DNA of 64,000 nucleotides from Campylorhamphus procurvoides (GCA_013396655.1 WBMV01000084.1:712328-776327), one strand, 5' to 3'. Numbered from the stretch's first letter, positions 27,269-39,222 are shown. The notes: generated by a model from the sequence alone, not told the origin. Translations and numbers: made by a program.

Positions 27269-30200
27269 CGCTCTGTTCTGCAAGCCCTATTTATTCAGTA
27301 CACAGAGAAATCCCAAAAGGCACTTTCTCTACCCATAACTTCATTGCAATGATAATCCTGTAATGGATGAGTACAGACTCACTGAGACTGCTGGGCATGA
27401 AAAGTTTATCTGACAGCTTTTCTTTTACCTCCAGCATGCCAAACCTTCTTGCAAAGCCTCTGGCAAGTCATGACTTGATGCAGGAAGGAAAGCTTCAAAG
27501 GAATTTGAATCTACCATGAAGGCAGGAACAGGTAATTCTCTGCATTAGTTGGATGATTCATGAAAGATATCTTTAGCTAGATCCAGATTACATATGGGCA
27601 AGTAACACAGTCTAAAAATCTATATTATCTCCCTAAAATGAAGACTAGAATGATAATTTATCTATGGAGGATAAAAAAACCCAGAAATACTATCTTTATC
27701 TTATACTCTTCAGAAAGCTGCTTAAAGAAAATCCTATTTTCTCAGAGATCACCTGTGACAGCTCTAATAAAAGGAAAATTCAAACATTCACATTTTAAAT
27801 ACAGGGTTTGATTTAGGAGACAGGAAGTGTCAAAACCAAAACTACAATAGGATTTCTACACCCCCACCGACACTACTGACATAAGGGCACTGAGCTCATG
27901 AATTTTCAAGATACAAGCAGAGAATTAGGCAATTATGTGGTATTTAAGAAGCGCTAATTATAACATGCATGTTGGGAGAGATATCTGATCTCATACTTCA
28001 GGGCTCATGTCAATCTCCAATTGCTGTCAGGAAGGGCGAGCTCTGCAGTGGGGGAACAGATGTGGCTACTGTACCACTCCACAAGGTTTGGCTGCTGCAG
28101 GATTCACACCTCTCCGGGCTGTTACTGACAGAGGAAGAGCCCTTCTGTCTGATTCATCGGAACTACTCCAGCAGGGAGGCAAACCTGCCACCAGCAGCCT
28201 GTATAAATCTGGCCATATCAATTCTCTGCATCCCTCTTCTCTGTCCAGCTCCCACAGACCTCGCCCATGGAGATGAAGACCTTAAGAGTCAAGGGTTCCT
28301 CTACACATTCATATGGCACCGATCACAGGACTGCTGGGATTTCAGCAAGCTGCCACAGCAGTGGTGGTGTAGAAATAATAAATTTTAAAGATCATACACC
28401 TGAAGTGGTGAAAACTGTAAGAATCCATCACAGACTTGAAAAAGCACATTCTGGCATTTTAAAGGCAGTGCACTTCAAGGTAGCAACTTGGACCGTCTGT
28501 CTTCATATTCTAAAAAAAGTAAATTTGTCTCATGTGTTAATTTTCAAAGCAAAGTAAAGGAGACGCTGGAGAGCTGTAGTAACTACCAACATGGCTTCAG
28601 CTCCTAAACATCTCTGCCTTTCCCTCAGGAAACTGAGGATATCGTGTTAAAAACAGCACCTTGCTTACAAAACACCAGTGGAGCAGAAAAAACAGAAACA
28701 CACAACACGTGCACTGCACAACTGTGGTGAGAACAGGTTTAGGTATAAGTAACACCAACAGCAAGTCAGAGCATGAAGTTTCAGGTACCCAAGAATTTCA
28801 GTGTCTATTCTATCTGTGCACACTGTCCTAACAAACAGCCACTAACTGAGGTGTTTATTAAGTTCCTAAAATAAAGGAGCCCAGAACCTCCTAAAGAGGC
28901 TACACTGGAAGGCCAAGGGCAGCACAGAAAGACACTTGCACAGATGATGGGAGTGCCACTGGACTTTGATCATCATGTGGCTTATGTGAAGGCAAACAGT
29001 ATGGCAGACAAATGAAAAAAGGCTTTATCTCAGAGGAGGCACAACACAATATGAAGTTAGTTTTCACCTTTGCATTAGACAGAAATTTAATTTCATTAAA
29101 GTGGTTTGGTTAATTGTGGACCAGTAAATTACAGCAGTATCTGCTCCAGACTCAGGAACAATCCCAAGACTGCAGAGCAAGCTGTGCTGAGCCCAGCCTC
29201 CAATCTCCCGGCCAAGCATGGCTAATGATATAATCTTATGGCTGCAGAAGAGGACAGCCATTAACCAGCTAAAGAGGATTCATGTTCCATTGTGTCCCTT
29301 GTGACATTCCATACATTAACAGCCGATGATCACCTTCCTGGGCTGTTCTAATGACAGCCAAGGATTCCCCATCTCCCTCAAGAGGCAGCTAAGCCATTTT
29401 CACAACTGCCACAGCTGTCTCAAGATTTAAGCCCGACTATTCGCTTTGTTAAATTACCAGAGATTTTCTTTACACATCATGCCTCCTACATTCAGACGGA
29501 TAATATCAGTTTATCCCATCATACCTCAGCTTATGCATGCTTTCACAGTACAGTGATGATGAGACCTTGTGTTGAACACAGAACTAAAGTAACCTGCTCC
29601 TGTAGCTTGTCACAGGCAAGGGAGCAATGTTTGGTAGACAGGCAACAACTTCAACCTTTCAGCTCTGGAGACAACAGAGAAACCACACAGCCCATGTCAG
29701 GCTCAGTGAAAAAAAAGTATTTGCACTCTTTTCTACAATATAGTGGAAAGCCTCCTATTTTGCACAGATGCTCCTGCAGGTCCAGCTTTGAGTTTTAGGC
29801 CCTGAGACAAGTCACACCTGCTGCTCTCCCTGCCTGCCCTTGCACACACACCAGTTAATTGCCAGATCACCATCAACCCCAAGCCACAGATTTGACTGCT
29901 GAGGCTGACATTGCCATGCTCTCTCATGGCACCAGGGCCAAGCTGATCTCACACATTGTACACAATTCCCAGCAGCTATGAATAGCTTTTGCTTTATGTT
30001 GCTTTTCATATATATTTATCTATATCTTGGTCGTGTAGATAAAATCACTCATTAGTACTGAAACGGGGCATAACAAGGTAGCAGAAAGTCCCAGGAGCTC
30101 ACCTGGATTGTCTGCACATCTGCAGGTTGCATGGAGAACGTTGCTCAGGTTGGCACAAAGTGACACCTAAGGCAGGATAAATGAAGTTCTGACTCGGTCC

Positions 30201-33200
30201 AGAACCTTAAGCAGAACAGCTCTCCCCATCTCTGCACAGCTCATACATCATCTGCTGAAAACTGCAGTACACAACCCGTTCTTGCCACTGAAGTTGTGTC
30301 ATTATGTAGAGATAACAAATGTCAAAAATGGACATCTTCAGAGAAAAAGGCAAATTTTTCTAGCTCTGCAATAAGACAATTTGTGGAGGGCATGGAAGTC
30401 ACAGCTTCCAGTCTCTGCTCCCGATCTATTTTTTAAACTTCTGTTGGAAACTTTCACATGAATACAGAAATTGTCTTGATTGAAGGAAACAGAATGCAGG
30501 TCAATCCCCTTCCTAACTGCAAAGCTACCATTTACTGTCACTTCATAGCCTAATAAAACTTTTCTTGTTTCTGTCAAAAGAAACAACCTCAAATAAACCT
30601 GTCAGTGCCATTCCCATTCTATAAACCTGAGGAATTAATAAAGCAATCTAGCTGACAATCAGGAAAACAAACAAACAAAGAAACCTTATTCTGGAAAAAA
30701 CCCGAACTTGAATCATGAAAGGAACCATTCAAATAAAATGCAGTTACCTTAATATGGCCCAACTATCACTGCTCAGTTTTGGCCACTGCATCCTAACCCT
30801 ACTAACAAATACTCAGTGGAAGAACCACCAAGATTATAATTAGAAGATAACTGAAGATATTAGAAGCAAAAAAAAGTTAACTTTCATAACAATAATAATA
30901 TATCAAGTTGTAGTCAAAATAATCAACAACATTAAGTCTTCAGTAAGCAGTCCTTGAAATACCTGTAGCTCCAGCATTGTATTTCCAGCAAATTAAGTCT
31001 TATAGCTGAAACCACTATATTAAGGGGATTTTTTAGTGCATCCATTCCTAGGCATGGAAGAACATGAAAGTCAAATTCAAATTAATCTGCACTGACGTGC
31101 AGCAATCTAGAATGACTTGAGAAGTCACAGATGAAAGAGAAAAAATAATGGGATTAATCCTGAATGTCTTACATATGCAAGTAGTCGCTTCTCTTGCAAT
31201 TAGTTACATTGGGACAGCAGGTCTCTGCTTGTACAGAGGTGGGGAAGGCTCAGTTGTTTCTCTGCAGAATAAATGCACGGCAGTGAGTGATAAACATGCC
31301 TAATTGCTTTTGAGCTTGAGGGAAATAAGCTAGGGGGATTTAACAATTAATTATTCCCAAAAGGAAAACACCACAAGAGTAAGAGTTATGGTGGAATAGC
31401 CACTTGAATTCTAGTGAGCTGACTATTCTGGAACCCCACTACCTATCTAGCCAGGCAGCAAAAGACATTCTTCTTTGTGTTTGAGATCAAGAAATAAAAT
31501 ATAGATAACAAAACCAGAATTTACTTATCCAAACATTTACATGGCTAAATTTTTAAGTCCAGAATTTACACTGTTAATTTTTTAAAACCATTCCATGGCT
31601 AAAATTAGGCATGTGGATTGCCCTGTTCCCAAACTCAAAATATGCAATCTCTGAAGGCAAATCATTTCACCCTAACACCTGTCCAAGACACAGGGAATGA
31701 ATGAACCACACACTGGAGATCTCTCTGACCACAGAGGGGAATCAGATAGCCAGCTGTGGGAGAGCTAATATTAGCTCAGAGCAAATCATTCCAAACAGCA
31801 GGTTGAGAGATAACATACATAACTCCTCTCTCACAAATTTTCCTGAATAAGTCCACACAGTGCCTGATATTCCACTGGTGGAAACACATGCAGCACCTTT
31901 CAAAGATGAAGGACCAAAAACCTAGTACAACACAGACATCTCAGTAGCCACCCATTGATCTTAACTAAGAACTCAGCTGGTCCAGAAATGAACTGTGCGT
32001 TACAACTCGAACTTAGATCTACTCCATGTCTTAACTGTGTGTAATTTACTATTTAGGCCCAAGGAGGGCAGGGGTTCAGGGGGTAAGGAAGTGAGTTCAC
32101 TTCATAGACTTCATAATCTTTTAAAAATAATGCTGGAATACAAACATCATCTGATTAAAACTAGGAAGGCTGAAATGTACTAGAATGACTTGGCATAATA
32201 GGACAGACAGGATGGCATGAATGAGGGTTTTTTTAAAGTGATATCAGCTTATCCATAGCTTAGCTTTCCAAGGAAAAGGCTCCACTCATCACCCTAAAGC
32301 TGGGCTGCAGAAAACAGAAAAAGTTTGTCCCTTCTTGCAAGTGTCTTTCACTTTGTTACTGTTACAAACTAAGTATGGGATTAAGAGCAGCCTGCCCCTC
32401 ATTTCATCTTCCAGCTGCCCCATATGACTTAGGGCAAGTTTTTGGTGGCAGAGCCAATGCCTGATGCATCATTAAGATGATATTAAGATGAATGATGTGT
32501 TGTGATCTGTTTGAAGCACTCTAGTATTGATTTTAATAACATGAGTCTTTGGGTTTTTTTGAATCAGTATTTTCCTTGTGAACTCAATGGAACATCATTT
32601 TTTTTTCAAATAGAATTGAGAAAAACTGATTTTAAATCCTAGGTTGGAATCATTTAACTCTCATTAACCCTAAAGAATACTTTCTGGAAATAAAGCTCAT
32701 TAGTACTAGATAATTCATGTGCCACACACACCTTTGTTAGCAGGAAAAGGACTGCATTTTGCATAAAGCTGTCCATCTGGGCTTTTACTCGGTTTCTTTC
32801 ACACACAAACACACACATACAATTAATCTCAAAAAATACACCATCTTGTTTGCAAACTCAAATGAAAGTGGAAACTAAGTTTCTGTCAGTGGGCTGCCTG
32901 CTAGCATAAAGCATATGCCTCCTGCTAAAGATTTGGGGCAGGGGGAGGAGAATCTCCTTCATACTGGCTGGGGAGCATTCCAGTGTACTGAACACCACAA
33001 CACGCTGCCACAGGAAAGCATGCAGGTCATCATCATGTAAAAACAAAGTCACTTGACCAAAAACATCTTGTGAGTTCTGTCTGGCCACAAGCCAAGATTT
33101 TGTGATTCCCAGGCTTAAGCTCAAGTACCAGCATCATGCTTCAGCTCCACAAGATACTTCTTTCTGTGGTCCATACTGCTAATCCTGCCCCAAACTGCCC

Positions 33201-34499
33201 ACCCCAGAACTCAGGAAACAGCTGCATGACCCTGGCACAGCACATCCATGGGCTGCATAACATAAATTAACACGTAATGAGGAAAAAAGGAAGCAAAAAA
33301 GTACCATACAGGCAGAGCAAACACATGGGTTCCTACTCCAGTTCCAGCACACAGGAAGTGTGTGTGGAGAAATTATTATCCTTCAACACGTGCAGAAGTG
33401 TGAACACACAGCAGTGTAAGTTGTGCAATATGGCCAGGTGCATGCTTATACATTCAAACTTCTTCATTCTTGGTCAACACCACTATTTCCCTGTCCATAC
33501 TGCTCTTTCTAAACACAAGGCACCCATATTTTCATTCCCTCTGAATCCCTCTAAGTGGAAATCTCTTTTCAGACTGTACCTGGAAATGAGGAGTAAGTAA
33601 GACATGCCTCATGCAAAACCCTTTTTAAAGTATGTATTTTTAAAAAGACATTTTCATGGCATTTCCAGGACACTTGATAAAACATTACAAGACTACAATT
33701 TATATGCTAAAGGAATTCCCAGATGGCATCTAATCAAACAATTCAATCAGAAAACAAATTAAAAGGAAATAGTAGCGTAACCCCATGTGTAAAAAGCAGC
33801 AGTTAAAGCACTTTGGTATTTGCAGGATATCCCATGGAATGTAACTCTATTACCTGTGCTAATTTCACGCCTGTTCAGCACTGCAGAACATCTGAGTTAT
33901 TGAGACATCTCTCCACCATAAAAAAGAAGTGGTCCAAGGAAAAGTTTAATAACAAACTACAGATAACCCTCATAACCTTGCTAAGAACCATTAGAGCAGA
34001 TGGTTTACCCAATTTATGGCACTGAATCTCAAACTCATGACTTCTTAAAGCTGACTTTCAAGCTCATCCCAAACCTCAGTCAAGCTTAGGATACTTCTTC
34101 CAATAACTTCAGTGAGTTTTGCACCATGACTGAGAATTCACAGCATTTCACAATGCTAAGCTAAATCTGATTAAAATCACATCCTATTCTGCAGTATCTG
34201 CTGCAGAAATTCCTAGAGAACTCCAGTTGTCACGATTTGGCAAGTAAAAGCACAGGAAATCCATTTTGGGATACTGACCTCAGATTTTTATTTTATTTAT
34301 TTATCTTAAAGAGTAAGTAATTTCAATAATGTATGAGAAGTTCATAAAGTTTATTTTTGCCCCTACTCTTTTAGTACTTATTCCCAAACTGTTCACTTAA
34401 TTATTACTAAACTGTACACTTAGTTAAAATACCCCCTTCAACTTTCAAACAAGCATTATTTAAATAAAATACCTTCTGCTTTGATTTATGGCTAGTCAG

Positions 34500-34514
34500 A
34501 AAAAAAAAAAAAAG
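34500..34514. repeat. A15 homopolymer
   Basis: Fifteen consecutive A on the plus strand, with no retroelement recognisable beside it. Length is likely polymorphic. Confidence 0.8.
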
Positions 34515-36085
34515 CACTTATGCTCTAATCCATGCTATGCTGTCCCCTGATTTAAGTATAACTTTTCTCTCCTACTCTGAGAAGAACTACTGACCAAAGG
34601 CAGAGGCCAATATGGGCATTGCTAGTTTCCTTGAAAATAAATAAGGCTACTGGAGTTTCACATCAACAAACCTGAAGGAGTTATGCTCCAGCCTCATAAG
34701 GAAAGTCAACTAATTTTGTGTATCTAAGTCTTAACCAGAGCCTTTTGAAATATCCCTGCCTTCATACATGCTTCCACAGTGCACTCCACTGGCACACAGA
34801 CAAGAATACATTTCCTTTTAAAAATACATGTCAGGAATCAAGAAAAACTTAATGACTGCATGAGAGAACTTAAAACGTGAAGGAGCTGCTATAACCCATT
34901 CTCCAGAAGAAATTTACTCATTTACACAAGATGACAAGGCTATCTGAAAAATAAAGGCATTTACAAAATTAATGATGGCATGCTGTATTTAAAAACATAT
35001 TAATACAAGTCACAGAAAAGTAGCTGGTCTTTAATAGCACTGTAAAGTTATGTGTATTGATAAGTGGGGAAGCCCAATTCTACTGGGAATACTGGGAATA
35101 GCCACTCTGTTTGCTCCACATTTTTTCATGTTTCCAGAAGACCAGCTGGCCAAAGTTGCTGGAAGTGAGTGAGAAGGACACCTGGTGATAGGTATCCACC
35201 ACATGGTCTGCACTCTCTTTTCAGATTTAGGAGAGACCAGAACTGGGATTTGAACCTTCACTGGAGGTTATGCAGAAGGGGAGAAAAATGATCCCTCTAG
35301 ATTTTGCAAGGGCTCTCACCTACCCACACCCTCAGCCTCCTTACTATCCAACCCACTCAGCAGGATGGGAGAATGACTATGATGCCATGCAGATGATAGA
35401 AATACAAAGGAAGACATTAAGGATCACTCAGCAAAGCAAAAGTCACATAAAATCCCAAACTCCCAGGAAATAATCATGGTCTCCCCCACTGGTTGCCCAC
35501 TTCAACCCTTCTCCCAGAGGTCCCATTAAAAGGAGATCAAATTAAAAGGCACTACACAAAAAGAGATTGCCCCAGTTATAATCCCAAGAGGCTCTCAGCA
35601 CTACAGCAGCGCAGGGGGAAAACCTTCATCGCAACAGACTCAGCAGGGATTAGCAGAGTCAGGCTTAAAGGGGGAGGAGAACAAGAATCCCACTCACAGC
35701 AACCCATTTTTATCAAGAAAAATAACAAATGCAAAAAAATATTTAAATTCAAATAACGATGACAGCAACAAGGGAAGCGGGTCCTGGCCCTGCCCGAGGA
35801 CCCCCTACTTTTATCAAGGCACATGCAGGCAGGGAGCCGAGGGGAGGTTTATTCCAGCATCAGGCCGAGCCGAGCGCCGGGGCCGAGCCCCCGCAGCCCC
35901 CGGTAGGCGAGCAGGGCAGGTCCCCCCGGCCCGGCCGGGCATCCCACACGCTCTTCCGGGCCGGGGATGGCTGTGCCCGTCGCGACAGGGATGTCGCACA
36001 CCCCCAGCACACACAGCGAGCGCCGCGGGAGGGGATGGAGGCAAGCGGCGGGAGGGGAGGGCAGGGGAAGAAAGCGGGGGTAAGG

Positions 36086-36094
36086 TGGTACCTT
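36086..36094 (-). other. GALNT18: Splice donor of GALNT18 exon 1
   Basis: On the minus strand the coding sequence ends ATC CAA G and is followed by GTACCACC, so the intron begins with GT at 36,091-36,090. One base (G) of the next codon stays on this exon. This fits the glutamate codon that follows HIQ in the human protein. Reading through instead gives a proline- and alanine-rich translation of the CpG island with no resemblance to the family. Confidence 0.9.
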
Positions 36095-36326
36095 GGATGT
36101 GCTGCTTGATGACATTTTCCAAGTGGTCCAGCCTTTCTATAATCCTTAAAGTGTCCCCTTTGTCTTCCTCTAACTTTTTTTCTGAGATCGGCTCCTGCAC
36201 TTTCACATAAACACTGGCAATGTAGTTGGTGACCCAGCCCACGTACAGCAGGCAGACGATGTTAGTCATTCCACTCAAAATCACGCAAGTGGACACTAAA
36301 GTTTTGGTTTTCCTGGTGCACACCAT
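36092..36326 (-). CDS. GALNT18: GALNT18 first coding exon (N-terminal 78 residues; gene continues off the left edge)
   Basis: I recognise this as the N-terminus of polypeptide N-acetylgalactosaminyltransferase-like protein 18. It begins MVCTRKTKTLVS and ends HLENVIKQHIQ, closely matching the human protein as I remember it. Residues about 1-8 are a basic cytoplasmic tail. Residues about 9-32 (TLVSTCVILSGM to LLYVGWV) form one hydrophobic helix, the signal anchor of a type II membrane protein. Residues about 50-78 are a charged, probably helical stem (KKLEEDKGDTLRIIERLDHL). The start ATG (36,324-36,326) has A at -3 and G at +4. The frame has no other ATG back to an in-frame TAG at 36,513-36,515. 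Sequence after CAA-G turns non-homologous at a GT donor, giving a phase-1 junction. The GT27 catalytic domain and ricin-type lectin domain of this family of roughly 600 residues must lie on later exons outside the window. GALNT18 belongs to the Y subfamily (T8, T9, T17, T18), which is reported to have weak or no transferase activity and an ER or early-secretory role. Nothing in this exon tests that. Confidence 0.95.
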
Positions 36327-36342
36327 CCTGAGATCCCTCCAT
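36262..36342 (-). promoter_or_regulatory. Upstream ORF overlapping the GALNT18 start codon (26 codons)
   Basis: An ATG at 36,340-36,342 lies 16 bases above the GALNT18 ATG in a different frame. It reads 26 codons (MEGSQDGVHQENQ...) to TAA at 36,262-36,264, running across the main start. Its context is weak (T at -3, G at +4). Overlapping uORFs of this kind usually reduce initiation at the main ATG. Leaky scanning or alternative cap sites would be needed for full output. The ORF is visible in the sequence; the effect is inference. Confidence 0.5.
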
Positions 36343-36520
36343 ATAGCTCCAAAAAATCCTGTGATCCAGAAAACAAAAATAAACTGCGATGAAAAATAAA
36401 TCCTTTTCCCCCCTTTCCCCGAAGCGGAGACCACTCCGAAGTCAGTAAATTTCCATGCAAAAAGAAAAAAAAAATAAAGTTCTCTAATCCACAGAATAAA
36501 AATACTTGTCGCCTACCTAG
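36327..36520 (-). other. GALNT18: GALNT18 5' leader (probable 5' UTR; cap site not determined)
   Basis: This is sequence immediately upstream of the initiator. The main frame is open for 62 codons above the ATG, back to TAG at 36,513-36,515, but contains no in-frame ATG, so the start is not in doubt. The leader holds a T-rich stretch on the sense strand (36,457-36,477). It also holds two out-of-frame upstream ATGs, listed separately. I cannot place the transcription start, so the extent is a guess. Confidence 0.55.
36442..36456 (-). promoter_or_regulatory. Minimal upstream ORF (4 codons) in the GALNT18 leader
   Basis: An ATG at 36,454-36,456 is followed by three sense codons and TGA, 115 bases above the GALNT18 start. 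The context is weak (T at -3). It matters only if the transcript starts upstream of it. Confidence 0.35.
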
Positions 36521-36528
36521 AAGGAGAG

Positions 36529-36544
36529 GTGGGGGCGGGGAGGG
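36529..36544 (+). promoter_or_regulatory. GC box (Sp1/KLF-type) upstream of the GALNT18 leader
   Basis: The run GTGGGGGCGGGGAGGG contains a perfect GGGGCGGGG core, about 205 bases above the GALNT18 ATG. This is a typical position for a CpG-island promoter. No convincing TATA box was seen nearby, only a weak TATTTTTAT on the minus strand around 36,500. Confidence 0.55.
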
Positions 36545-36820
36545 CTGACAATTAGAATCCCGGGTTTGAGCACATTGGAATAGCCGAAACTTTGCGCTGG
36601 CAGAGCCGGCAGCAGCAGACAGCGAGGCGTGCCCGCCGCCTTCAGGCGCCGCCTCCCGCCCCGGGCATCACGGCCACCAGCAGCCCCGCAGCGCCCGAGC
36701 CTGGCAAACTTTGTTCCCTCCGGCGCCGCTTCCCATGGCAGAGCGGCCACAGCGGCGGCAGCAGCGCCGGGGAGCGGGGCTGGCCGAGTGACAGCGCCCG
36801 GCTCCAATGGGCAGCGCCGC

Positions 36821-36866
36821 GGGATGCGGGGGATGCGGGGCGGGCGCGGGGCGGGGATGCGGCGGG
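36821..36866 (+). other. G-quadruplex-capable run in the GALNT18 CpG island
   Basis: At least six runs of three or more G are separated by short loops (GGGATGCGGGGGATGCGGGG followed by more runs). This satisfies the G3+N1-7 pattern several times over. The G-rich strand is the template strand for GALNT18. It also contains an imperfect direct repeat of GCGGGAT. Confidence 0.6.
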
Positions 36867-37199
36867 ACCCACCTGCTCCTCGCACACACATATACACACA
36901 CACGGAGGGACGGGGAGGCGGCGGGGCCCCTCCCTCCCTCCTGAGGATTCCCAGCGTGGAGAGCGGCCCGCGGTTGCTGTGCGGTTTGGCCGGGGTGGAT
37001 GCACGGACACGCCGGGAGTCGCCCATTCATTCGCCCGAGGGGTGAAACCGGAGACGTGCCTTCGGCTCACCGGAGCTCGCGGTTCCCAGAGACCACCCAC
37101 TACCGCGATGTGTTTGCCTTTCGGCCTCTTTGCGAGCCCGCTCGCCGGAGGGGTTGTATTAGTAAGATCTAATTGTTGCTCTCACCAGCGAGCCCCAGC

Positions 37200-37223
37200 A
37201 TCCATCAATCCATCCATCCATCG
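37200..37223 (+). repeat. (CCAT)n short tandem repeat
   Basis: About five units of ATCC/CCAT with one interruption (ATCCATCAATCCATCCATCC), just outside the right border of the GALNT18 CpG island. Confidence 0.75.
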
Positions 37224-39150
37224 CCGCCCCCACCCTGTATCCACAGGGATTCACTCCATCAGAGCACATCTAGAATTAGCTTCAGTATCAGGGGCAGTAT
37301 CTAACTCACAATTTAGTTCAGTGTATTCATGCTGCTTTCCTCTCTTCGCATTTTACATTACTTTTGGAAATATACTGAAAGGCAAATTCCTCTCAATACA
37401 AAATAGATAAGCGTAGATGAATCTCTTCCATTCCCATAACACAGAGACTTTTGTTCTAAATGGCAACATTTTCTTTTGATAGTCTCAAGACAGAAAATGT
37501 AACCAGCATGACCAGTATTAAAAGCAATAAGGCACCTGCTAATTAACATACTAAAATTATTTTAAACACCCAGAGAAAACCAGAGTATCAAATGCTGTGG
37601 ATCATAGTATGTAATCACCCTCCATAACTGATCATGCCACCAGAGTTACCCTGTGTGCAGAAAGCACAGCAGGTACCAGGAGTTACTGCTCTGAAGCATA
37701 AACATGAGCATTCAAACCCTGCAATAGCTTGAACGTACATTGCAATATCTTGCGAGAAGTAAAGCAGATATTTTGACTTAGTGTTTGGGGATGTTATTTT
37801 TAAATCAAAAACAAGCAAGACCCAGTATTCAAGAGAGAAGGCAGGCAACTGTCCTGCCAAAAGCAGAATGACTTCTTCCTTTCCATCAGTTGGTACTCCA
37901 TAGAAACAGTAAAAACTATGAATACTCAGAACCATACAAACCAGCATCAATAGAAGCTGCAGTAAACTCTGCCAAAGAAGCTGAAAAAACAAATTGTCTC
38001 CTCAGTCTTATGAACTACTCTGAAAACTAACAGAAATTTTGGCCAGTTTAAAAGTACTTCCCCAGTGGCAACACTAAACAAGGTGAACTCAAGAGAACTC
38101 CCCTGGAAATTATAATATATAATAGAAGGTACTTGAAGGAGAAAAATATTTACTTTTCAAGGGAAAAATATTTTTAGTAATACAGGGAAATTTGCTAGAA
38201 AAAGCAGTCCATGAACAAGTTCAAGCTTTGTTAAAGACAAAACGCTGACAGAATATACTAGCACAGCTCTATCATGTAAGTCAGTTAACCCATTTGGTCC
38301 ACAATAAATGTTTGTCTACAACATCATTTGTTTCCTTATTTCCTGCCTTTGCACTGCAGTTTTACAGCTTTGCATCTGATAGCAACCAACAGCAGGAACG
38401 GCTATCCCTGATGCCTTTAATAATAGTGTGACCTAGACTTGCTTTAATCTTTGTAGACTCTGCCTGCAGTCACAAAATACAAATTCTTCAGCCCTGGAAA
38501 TTCAGGCAGAATCCAGGACTCGGCCTTAGACTTCTAAATTTAAAGCAAAACTTAAAGCAATCCAGGTAAGAGACAAGTAACAAGCATTAATAAGTAATAT
38601 TTTCCATGGAAGTTTATAAAATACTAACAAACAACTAATTGCTTTTATAAACAAATATGAACAGTACTTGTTACTAATGACTGTCAGCACCTCCATAAGT
38701 GACATAAGGGTTTGGAGAAAGATGGATAATGTGTCTCATAGGACTAATGAGTTGCTTATAACAGCACATAATTGATTAACCTTTTATTACAGTAATATTA
38801 CAGTAACTATTAATAGTTCACTATCCCTTTGTTCCCATTTTCAGATCATGTTTAAAATATGTTTTCATTTATAACCACATTCTCCTACCACCAAAGCTGC
38901 ACTCAACAGCAGAGCAGTTAATTCCCTGTCTCCTCACTGAAGCCTTGATTCTACTGAAGTTAGTGTTAAAACTCTGTTGGACTTCATAGCAAAACCTCCA
39001 CATCCTTTGATACACAAAAATACACACTTGCTTTCATGTCTCTGATAATATTCAGGACAGGTCTCCTAGAAGTTTTCTTTTATGAGTTTATACAAAGTTG
39101 GAAGTATCCAAGTTACGCCTTTTAGAAATTGGTTGGTTTTGTCATTTTGA

Positions 39151-39222
39151 TTTATTGTATAGTACTACAATGCAGATGAGACCCCTCCGTGCAAGGTATT
39201 ATACAAACACATAAGCAGTCCA
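39151..39222. mobile_element. Possible ancient amniote SINE (MIR-like) fragment
   Basis: The stretch TATAGTACTACAATGCAGAT, then GACCCCTCCGTGCAAGGTAT and TATACAAACACATAAGCAGTC resembles an old repeat I associate with reptile and bird genomes. There the motif is roughly 'gggccccattgtgctaggcgctgtacaaacacata...agtcc'. The match is diverged and made from memory, so the family name is uncertain. Confidence 0.35.

Larger units (their letters stand above)
1..36091 (-). other. GALNT18: GALNT18 intron 1, 5' portion (continues beyond the left edge)
   Basis: From the exon 1 donor to the left edge I see no sequence resembling GALNT18 exon 2 (the YYGYNAYLS region) or any other gene. The DNA is AT-rich with short chance ORFs on both strands. 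Recognisable contents are one CR1 tail (4,116-4,196), a 20-base tandem duplication (1,907-1,946), an A-rich run (2,043-2,064), a C10 run (12,869-12,878), a modestly GC-rich patch (about 13,345-13,545), a G/T-only run (18,012-18,067), small hairpins (1,539-1,558; 26,892-26,929), a 30-base palindrome (27,239-27,268) and an A15 run (34,500-34,514). A large first intron is normal for this gene in vertebrates. Enhancers or conserved elements may be present but cannot be recognised without alignment. Confidence 0.75.
35770..37160. promoter_or_regulatory. CpG island covering the GALNT18 promoter and exon 1
   Basis: GC- and CpG-dense DNA stands out sharply from the AT-rich flanks. There are two lobes, about 35,770-36,090 (start of intron 1) and about 36,520-37,160 (upstream of the leader), with the less GC-rich exon and leader between them. 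The position at the first coding exon of a gene read leftwards makes this the likely GALNT18 promoter. Long open frames here on both strands (up to 272 codons) are a by-product of few stop codons in GC-rich DNA and resemble no protein I know. Confidence 0.8.

Noticed and set aside
27969..28557. Two overlapping plus-strand ORFs (139 and 96 codons)
   Set aside because: They lie inside the GALNT18 intron on the opposite strand. There is no protein similarity I recognise, and overlapping frames in the same stretch suggest chance.
35814..36090. Continuation of the GALNT18 exon frame past the donor (proline- and alanine-rich, to a stop at 35,814)
   Set aside because: Homology to GALNT18 ends exactly at a GT donor. 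The rest is intronic CpG-island sequence.
36327..36434. N-terminal extension of GALNT18 from a GTG at 36,434
   Set aside because: GTG is not a normal vertebrate initiator. The family starts at MVCTRK, and the ATG there has a strong Kozak context.
36592..37410. 272-codon open frame on the plus strand in the CpG island (and overlapping frames of 138-169 codons on both strands)
   Set aside because: GC-rich DNA has few stop codons. The translations are low-complexity R/P/A/G-rich in all frames, have no recognisable domain and overlap one another.
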